From Macrophomina tecta (taxonomy: Eukaryota; Ascomycota; Dothideomycetes; Botryosphaeriales; Botryosphaeriaceae), in assembly GCA_024180945.1 (NCBI GenBank), contig JAKSGN010000041.1, positions 434,001 to 498,000 on the forward strand: a stretch of 64,000 bases of DNA. Reading direction: 5' to 3'. The translations under genes and the position numbers were made by a program. The first letter of the stretch is position 1. Each line of letters starts with the position of its first letter. Shown here one piece after another: positions 55,970 through 64,000 of the stretch. Below the pieces are notes generated by a model that saw nothing but the letters and a program-made list of their open reading frames with translations, had not been told where the DNA came from and ran no database searches.

Positions 55970-56763
55970 CGGGGCCAAGCTGGCTTGATCGTGAGAGTGA
56001 CGAAGAGCAAAGGATCGATTTCTCCGCGTTTACCTACACAGGCAAAGCACCGGAAGGCCGAGAAGGTTGAAGAGTGGAAATCGGATAACGAAAGGCCGAG
56101 AAAGAGGCTGATAAGGCAGTGCAGAGTGATTTCGACAGGCAGCCGAGGCTGCACACTTGTGTAAGCAGCCACAGCGCAGGATCGTACGGGAAACTGGTAG
56201 GAAGAGTGCAAATCCGGGCACTGTATACCTCCATCACACTGTCTGCCCCTCGATGATCGACGCCCATCTTCCCCAACTTGAGTTCGTGACTGGCGGACAA
56301 CAGACAACATCTTGTATTTTAAGGTCACACCGCATGACTGACGGCCCAGACCGGAGGTGGCACTGTCAGATTGTAACACAGATTAGGCTGACGTTTGCCT
56401 TGAACGGGCGCGCACGACGCAGTGGGGGCTGGATGCCTGTTGCGGCCTATCAAGATTGGAGGACCCCACACTTGAGCTTCCCATGGCGCGGAGGCCACCG
56501 AACTGAGGCAGCTCGGCTGAACGCTTCTGACATGCCACCGCTTATTTGTGCACCTGTGACGCCTGCAACGCCGAGACACAGATGGCGTTTTGACTGCTGA
56601 CGGGCCAGCCGCGACGCCAATCGCCCGCAGCTCAAATATGGAGTCGATAAGCCAGCAAGTGTGTGGGTATATAGCCGCGCCGTTGAGGGCCTGTTATGCC
56701 CCGTAGTATTGGAATCAACTCATTCTGCCCTCGCCAGCCCAGATAAGTACACACTGTTCGGCC
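55970..56763. promoter_or_regulatory. bidirectional promoter region of the DUF7708 and AAA+ genes
   Basis: 794 bp between two divergent starts. No other gene is seen. TATATAG near 56669 lies about 95 bp before the AAA+ start codon and could be its TATA element. Confidence 0.45.
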
Positions 56764-59700
56764 ATGGAGTCTGTCCCAGGCGGGTCTGGAGCACCTTCCG
56801 ACCCTACGCAAACAGGACGCCCGCCTACCCCAGTATCCGACCAGGGCAAGGACACACAAGTCGAAAAAGACGGCTCAGTTTCCCAAGATGAAGCGGCGGC
56901 CAAGAAGAAATCCGTGCCAGTTACCTCGTTTCCGACCGCCGATGACGGGAGCGACGCTGAGGATATCGTACTTGACGTAGTCAACCCCGAGGCGATACAC
57001 AGCAGCGCCATCAAGCACCAGGACCGCAGGCTCACGCAGAGCATCCGGTGGACCCTCGACGTCGGCCACCGACTCAAGAATATCGAAGCGGACATCGACA
57101 GGATCAAAGGAGACGACGGCCGCGGCTCACTGGCCGCCCAGCTGGCCCTGCGACGCGCAAAGGACCCGAAGCATCGCCTGTCCATCCAGCCCATGACCTG
57201 GGATGAGTTCAAGGCCCCTCCTGCTCCGAAGAGAACCAGCGACACGCCCGGCTCGAAGCACAAGCTGCGCATCGACCCCCGACAAGGCTACGTCATCGAG
57301 GTCCTCACGCAAGAACCGGACTCCTCCATCAAACCGGCCTCACGCATTCCGGGCAGTGATGAGCAGCAGGACGGCCGTCCTCTTCCACCTGGTGCGGAAT
57401 CAGTCAGCCATCAGCCAGCCGCAACTCGCTCGACCTGGAGCAAGGCACCGCCGCGAGTCCGCATCCGCTCCCGGCTCCTCCTCGCGCACATCAGCGAGAT
57501 CTGCAACGCCGAGCTCAACATGGAGTCCGGCAAGATGGTCTTCTTGCGGCCGTACAAGCTGTTCTGCCTGTACGAGAACGAGATCCGCGCGCGCTACGAC
57601 AAGCTGCAGCGCGAGTTCGGAGCCGAGCTGAAAGCCGCGGAAGACGACCACGAGCGGAGCGTAGGCGACGCGAAGAAGATGTCTGAGCTCGCGAAGGCGT
57701 CCGCGACGGACGAAAAAGACTCGGTCGAGGGGCTGCGCCATTTCCGCCTTCTAATCGAGCTCCTTGACAACCACCTCCAACCGCTGTTCCAGTTCCGCAG
57801 GAGCCTCATGACGGGGGAAGCCAAGAAGATAGCATTTGATGACCTCTGGCATCTGTTCAGACTGGGCCAGGAGGTCTGGGTGCCCAACAAGCAAGACGAC
57901 AAGGCTGGGATTTACAGGGTTCTCAAGTACACTGGAGGGCGTGAGCTCTTGACCCAGAAGTATGGGGGGCCTTCGCATCCCATCATGCAAGATCTCGGGC
58001 CTGGGGGTTGGTCTGGCGCCTTCGGAGTCCAATGCTGGAATCTCGCCTTCGATGGAGACGTGTACCGGCCGAAACTCAAGACATTCGGCATCCGGCGATA
58101 CGAGGGCGAGAAGGACATCACGTCTCTGCCCATTTACCCACTCGATTTTGATCTCGCTAAAGATGAAATCCGCCAGAGATTCGTTGTCCGCGGGGAGACG
58201 TTCGTCAAGTACACGCAAAGCAAGAACGTCCACCTGCAATATCTTGGCCAGGACTGTGAAGAGAACGCGAGAGGCGAAGAGGTAAGAGGTTCACCTTCGA
58301 GGCCTGCTGACGGCACATGTATCCTGATACCTTCCAGATCGATTCCGAAGTCATCGTGGACTTCAAGCAGGCTTACATCGACCGTTATCTACAACCGCAG
58401 CCCATCGATCTGGACGAGGACATGATCACGGCGGACTGGCGTGAGCATGATGAGGATACCACGGGGAATCCTTACTGCAAAGAAGATGGCTGTTGCACGA
58501 GTGATCTCTACCACAAGGATTCAAAAGTCGACAACGACCACTGGGACAAAGTCTTCAAAGGCACATACAACAGTCCGTTGCTCGAAGTCCGAAGTGAGAT
58601 TGATAACGAGGACGACAAGATACTCCTTCCGGGACAGGTTTACGGCTACGTTTTGAGGAATCGGCAGTGGGCAACGCTGAGCACATCACCGGACCGTCTT
58701 CGGGATGTAAACTCGCTTAATATCTGGAATGACCTGGTCATCGACCAGGAAGACAAAGACACTATTGAGGCTTTGGTCTGCCAGCATCTTCAAAGGACGG
58801 AGGCGGAGAAAAAGTCTGGCCTGAAGACGAGCTTCTCAAGATTCATCACGGGCAAAGGCAGAGGACTTGTCTTCCTACTTCACGGCCCGCCAGGTATGAA
58901 GCATCCCATTTCCACTAAAAATTCAAGGTAATCCCTGACCGAATCATGCAGGCGTGGGCAAGACATCTACTGCAGAGTGCATTGCCGCACACACGAAAAA
59001 GCCGCTCTACTCACTCACTTCCGGCAATCTCGGAATCGACCCAGACGACGTTGAAGAAAGGCTTGAGAAGCATTTCACGCTGGCCGCGAAATGGGGCTGC
59101 ATCTTGCTCCTCGACGAGGCCGATGTATTCCTCCAGAAGCGGCGGCAGAACCAGCTGAAAATCAACGCCATCGTGTCGGTCTTCTTGCGGCAACTTGAAT
59201 ACTACAGCGGCATTCTCTTCTTGACCACCAACCGGGTGGGCGACATCGACAGAGCCTTCATGTCACGCATCCACATGTCGATCGAGTACAAGCCGTTCAA
59301 TAAAATCACCACCATGGAGGTGTACAAGCTACGGCTGAAGAGGCTGACGGAGGAGTTCGAGGCACGCGAGATCCCTCTGAGAGTGAAGCAGCAGGATATC
59401 CTGGATTGGGCCAAGGCCCAGTTCAAGGAGCAGAGCAAGAAGAAGCTGCAATGGAACGGGAGGCAGATATTCAACGCGTTTCAGACTGCGGTGGCCATGG
59501 CTGAATGGGAGTGTAGGAATGAAGATGGCGGGAAGCCGAAGAAAGTGTCTCTCAAGAAGCGGCACTTTGAGAAGGTTGCCGAAGTCTCGAGAGGCTTCGA
59601 GGCTTACATCACCGGCCTGCTTGGTGAAGAATGGAATGAAGCTTATCAGGGCCGCGTGCGTCGGGACTACAGTCCAGGCATTAGGAGTATGGGTACCAGA

Positions 59701-59850
59701 AATGCCCCAGGAAAGAGAAGGACGGCCATCCCGAGCGACGACGACGAGCCTAGCTCGGACTCCGAAGTCCAGAAAGGTGAGTCGACAAGAGGGAAGTTCA
59801 GGCGCGCGGAAAAAGCAGAGGAGACTGGAAACACTTCCGATAGCGACTGA
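56764..59850 (+). CDS. AAA+ ATPase with DUF7025-type N-terminal region
   Basis: Three exons: 56764-58281, 58338-58893 and 58952-59850, with introns of 56 and 58 nt; 2973 nt give 990 residues. Residues 1-250 are largely disordered. The segment at about 250-500 has the layout of fungal DUF7025 AAA proteins (FDDLWHLFRLGQEVWVPNKQ, VVRGETFVKYTQSKNVHLQY), followed by IDSEVIVDFKQAYIDRYLQP. The AAA core has Walker A GPPGVGKT at 689-696, Walker B ILLLDEAD at 742-749 and a sensor/arginine region LTTNRVGDIDRAFMSRIHMS. A lid helix region and an acidic, Ser-rich tail (DDDEPSSDSE) follow. These proteins resemble Bcs1/26S-type AAA modules but their substrates are mostly unknown. All catalytic motifs are intact, in contrast to the divergent neighbour. 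Confidence 0.92.
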
Positions 59851-61108
59851 TTCGGACTGTGATCAATAATTACGATGGAATATGAAGAAAGATGGCAAAG
59901 AGTGACCAAAAAAACTACACCAATGATAAGCGAGCGGAATTGATCCTCCATTCTTTGGCGAGTCATTCGCGAATCGTGAACCAGACTCGCTCCGACTTTC
60001 CAAGCAACGGGCGGAGGAGCTTCTGCCGCTGAAGACACTTCCGGGAACCGTTTCGCTGGATAGAAGGCCACGCAAAGCCCGAGCTGATGTCGTCCATGCT
60101 CAATCTGCTCTATCAGCCTACTAAAAGGAACATGTCAGATAGAACTTCATGGGCATTCGCTTTTCGTGGCATGGTTTATTCAAAGGATGGATTTCTAAAG
60201 TATTTCGAGTGGTGTGAGCAGGTCCAGTCTTCTTTGGGCCTCGAGCGAGAATGTGACGGTCGAAAATGCGATATAACCACACAGCTGCAGAGGGTGAAGA
60301 CTTTTTCTAACCGGGGCGAATGAATCTCTGGCGAATGTTGAGCATTGCTCCTCTTTGCCTCGCGCTTTTCTCCAATATCTCAGTAAGGAGATAAACCCGT
60401 GATCAAAGATACACCATAGCTCCGACGCTGAAGAGATATTATCTTCTACGATATATTACAATTCTCAGCGAGGCTTCAAGCTGAGTAAGGAGGGAACGAG
60501 TCCTCGATGTCTAGAACTCGCCCCGTAGCGGAGGAGCAAAGTGCTTTGAGTGCCTCGCTGAGCGCTCAGAAGCTTCCCCCTTTACTGTCTTCCACGTCTC
60601 AAACTAAAAACATGCGCTAACTTGATTTCTGGCTGCGTGCCCCAAACCCACCCTCCCTCTTCAGAAAGGGTGTTCCATCTGAAGCTGGCGTCCTGCTCAT
60701 CACGAGACCGCCCCAGCAACACCACGACCGACCACCTGCCAAGCCAATTCCAAAACTAGTATCCCACCACGCACACCATTTCACCACCCTTTCATCGTAA
60801 CGTGGTACACAGGTCCCAAATCCAAGGAAATATACTTTCCCCCCCGCCCCCCAACGAAGCACGAGCACGTAAGTCTTTCGCCAGTCTTCGAATGTGCTAG
60901 AATTCCGCATCTCGACTATTGCCTTCCCCGCGATTGTACCTCCACAAAATATGCGTGCCATACTGCTGGTAGTTTCAAGAATCCACCCTGCCGCGCATGA
61001 TCCACCCCACCAACGCAAATTACGGGTATCACCATCCATCACCCGTCACGTCAGTTCATTTTCCCTCCCCTCAAGCCAAGGACCATTCGCTCCTCATCCC
61101 ACCACCTC
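59851..61108. other. convergent intergenic region
   Basis: About 1.26 kb between the AAA+ gene and the STRIPAK gene. No supported gene is seen; short frames on both strands lack recognisable features. Confidence 0.5.
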
Positions 61109-64000
61109 TCAATACCCCTGCCACTGCTGCCCCTCCTGCCCACCACCACCAGGCGGCCCACCACCCTCCCACTGCACATCGACATCCTGCGCGCCGTCGC
61201 CCTGGCCCCAGAACCCCTGGCCCTCCTCTGCAGCCGCCCAACCCATCTTCTCCAGCTCCCTGCGGAAGAAATCTTGCTCGCGGTCGAGCACGCCCCTCTC
61301 CGCACCCAGACGTTCGGGATACCTCTTCAAATTAAACCAATGCGTCAGCGCCCTGAGGGCCTGCTCGAGTGGCACGCTCTCGTCGACATCGGCATCGACG
61401 TCCGATCCCGCGAGCCAATCGTCGCGCAGCTCCGGTCTGCAGTGGAGGTACACGGCGGTGATTACGCGCATGTTGCTCTGGCGCCACTTACGGCCGCAGT
61501 AGGGCACCTGGTTCTTGAAGAGCTTGAGTGTATACAGCCGTAGCTCCGGCTGCGGGATCTTGAGTGACTTGCGCAGGTACTGCGATGACTTGTACTGCAC
61601 GAGCATGAGGTTGCGGTGCGCCTTGTTCTTGCAGATTTTCTGCATGATACGCAGGAGGTTGATGTTGGTGAAGAAATTGCGCCACGAGAACGACGTGATG
61701 GGCTCCAGCGGCAGCTGGCTGATCGGGATGCCGAGCTCGTCTACCTCCGGCGGTGCGGGAACCGTCGATTCCGCCGTCTCGGTGAGGGCTTGATGTTCCT
61801 CGGTGATGAGCATGTCCTCGGAGCGGCGACGTTTGATCGGTGGCGGGGCGGCTTCGTCGACAGATTCGTCGTCGGCGGGTGCGGGCTCCTCGCTTTGAGC
61901 TTCTTCCTTGGCTCCTTCACGAGAGTGCGTGCGGCAGAAAGTAAAGAAGTTCAGGTCTTCTCTGTCGGATTTGTAGTTGATCGCCTTCTCGATTTCTTGC
62001 AGTTGAAGAAGTTTGAGTGTAAGAGGAATGTAGTTTGAATCAACCAGAAGCTGGGTCAAATATTCCATCTTCAGGACATCTGCTCAAGTCTTAGCACCCC
62101 TCTCATCGAACGGAGATAATAACTTACGGGACAGCTTGAACCACTTCAACAATAAAATCAGGATGCCAGATGCGGCTTTGTCTTGGATCTCCTCCATCCT
62201 CATTCTGTCCAAATCCTCGAGTGGAATTTTCGAGACATCAGGTAGAGATCCGTTCATGCTCCCATCGGGCTTGTTCACGCCATTGCCGTTCTGGTTGTCC
62301 TGGAATCCACCGCCTGACATGGCGCTAGGGCTGCTGTTCTGCAGAGCAAGCGTGGCTAGATGAGAGAGGAACGTTCTCAACAGTACAATGACCAAAGACT
62401 GCAGATGCGGGAGAACAGTTGCCTTTTCCTACATTAGCGGGGTTTGAAATAGTAGCTTTGAATTACTCACATAGAACTTCTCAATTTGACTCAGCTTCGC
62501 AGCAACCCTGTCGTCGACTTTCTCCTCTTTAAGCGACAGAGCTCCAAGCGGGTTATTGAGATCTAATAAGTCAACATCGGCATCCTCTGAGCCCGTCCAG
62601 CCGCGCTCGTATTTCATGAAGAGCACCCGCTCCTCCCACAATTGCCTCATGGAGCGTGTCGCCCGCATTCTCTTCGCAAACAGTTCGGCTGCTTCAATGA
62701 TTGAAGTTGGAATGTCGCTTCCTTGCCACTTGCGCCCCACGAGGATGTCCTGAAGATCTGTAGAGCCTTTGCCGCCAAGGTTGTTGCTGGATTCATCCAG
62801 CGGAGGGTACAGAAACGGGAATAGCTGATTAGTCTGATAATTCTGCTTTTTACCGCCTTTTCCTCCCGGCCCGGCAGGTGACGGAGGCGGCGAAGGAGCA
62901 GGTGTTGCGATGTGGACAGGCTGGTGAAGGATTGATGTCCCAGAGCCCAGAGCAGAGATGCCGGGCCCAATGGAGTTTGCTTCTGAAACCTTGCTTGGGT
63001 GGTTCTTCAACGGTGGGAGAATTGAGTTATTTTCTGGCTCGAGAGGAAAGAGGGGTGGAGGGGGATTGTATGCCGGATACTTGGAGCTGATTTCTTGGCG
63101 GAAAACATGGTAATCGAGAGGAGAGGCCGTGATGATTGGCTGTCCGCGGTTGTCTGCAGTCTCTTCTTTTGGATCACGGAAAGTCGATCTCAACTCTTCA
63201 ACATCTTTCAGGCCACCGAAATTGACCAGTATAGCTTTCCAAGTCAGGAGAAGAATCTGCGTCTGTGTTAACAGGCTGCACGAGGGAGGGAGAGGGGAAA
63301 GGGCTGTCTACTTTATGCAAGGGAGGTCCAATGGAGTCGTCCCATCGTAAGCTAGTGATGATCTCGATCATGAACACAACAACATCGGGATCTAAATGGG
63401 CTACCAAGACAATCAGTTGGTTATCCCAGAATCAAGACAGATAGGGCTTACTAAGTTTTTCGCGAAGCGAGGAAGGCTGTTCTTCTGTTCGAACAACTTC
63501 ATAGAACATGTACATCAACGTCAGTGAGCACCATAGCTCCCTTCTATCGAATTCTCGGTCTTCTTGAGGGGCAATTTCTTGTTCGACGACGTCGGTGGCG
63601 CTTAGAGCATGTTAGTAGCGAGGAGAGGAGAGCAGCGGCCGCGGACTCACAATTCACGCAGACAAGCTGCGCGGGCTACATCATAGATGGGTTGAACGCC
63701 GTCACACTCATAAATCATCTGAACTCCATTGCGAATCCAGTCTATTTGCACCTCTGATTTGACGTAATTTGCAGGTTTGTCGGCATCACTGGCTGGTGAC
63801 GACGGGGACCCTTCAGCGGAAGCGCTGGATTGAGTTTTGCAGAGCCCAGCAGTCTCGTGCCAACAGCCCAAGGCAATGTACACCAAAGCTTCCAGACTGC
63901 GCAGCCGCATTTCCTTGTCGGTCTGCGCCAAGTTGCCAATCAACTTACGGGCGAGCTGGTCACGCAGGGAGGGCTCAGCTTGGACCCAGTCCATCTCGCC
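61109..64000 (-). CDS. far11: STRIPAK complex scaffold (Far11/PRO22/HAM-2, STRIP1 family), 5' end missing
   Basis: STRIP1-family proteins are core subunits of the STRIPAK phosphatase-kinase complex, needed for hyphal fusion and fruiting in filamentous fungi. Exons visible: 63651-64000 (open at the window edge), 63452-63600, 63312-63400, 62471-63257, 62128-62428 and 61109-62079, with introns of 42-54 nt; about 880 residues are present. The upstream exons match the N1221 domain (LRSLEALVYIALGCWHETAG, TLMYMFYEVVRTEEQ, ILLLTWKAILVNFGGL). The C-terminal DUF3402 region is clear (KLSHVLKMEYLTQLLVDSNY, FSWRNFFTNINLLRIMQKIC, KNQVPYCGRKWRQSNMRVIT). The tail is Gly/Gln-rich. The true start lies beyond 64000. 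The frame is kept across all five introns. Confidence 0.95.

Noticed and set aside
1..64000. tRNA or rRNA genes
   Set aside because: I looked for B-box-like GGTTCRANNCC and rRNA-like blocks on both strands and found no candidate that folds convincingly; a dedicated scan would be decisive.

Overview
The window is nuclear DNA from a filamentous ascomycete (Pezizomycotina). The evidence is short spliceosomal introns (about 42-141 nt, mostly 45-65, with GTRNGN donors, CTRAC/CTGAC branch sites and YAG acceptors), fungal housekeeping genes (TOM5, IWS1, NUP57, a STRIPAK scaffold, the 20.8 kDa complex I subunit), an AflR-type Zn2Cys6 regulator and a TRI5-family terpene cyclase. A Dothideomycete would fit, but the class cannot be fixed from this sequence. 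Exon structures were rebuilt by eye; each final model keeps an open frame across all junctions, except for two genes that each carry one surplus base.

Layout. 1-21 kb is gene-poor: a secreted M43 metalloprotease, a CDC50/LEM3 flippase subunit, a Ser/Thr-rich unknown gene and a SWIRM-domain protein, followed by about 8 kb of partly very GC-rich DNA without a convincing gene. 21.3-26.3 kb is a compact housekeeping block: IWS1, TOM5, NUP57 and a complex I subunit. 27-44 kb is rich in regulators: two SREBP-like bHLH proteins, an AflR-type Zn2Cys6 protein, a YAP-type bZIP protein and a bZIP-less paralogue of its C-terminal half, plus an acidic unknown protein and a short unknown gene.

45.2-51.7 kb holds a small sesquiterpenoid gene cluster: two cytochrome P450s in convergent orientation and a TRI5-family terpene cyclase resembling longiborneol synthase, which is divergent from the second P450. 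Two degenerate copies of an ~80 bp repeat lie in the upstream regions of these genes. The likely logic is cyclisation of farnesyl diphosphate followed by P450 oxidation, perhaps controlled by the neighbouring regulators; that link is inferred from proximity.

52.4-59.9 kb holds a FlK-like hotdog protein and a head-to-head pair: a DUF7708/STAND-like protein with a degenerate nucleotide-binding domain, and a 990-residue AAA+ ATPase with intact Walker motifs. This pair is the best candidate here for an uncharacterised system. The right edge cuts a STRIPAK scaffold gene (Far11/PRO22/HAM-2, STRIP1 family) whose 5' end is missing.
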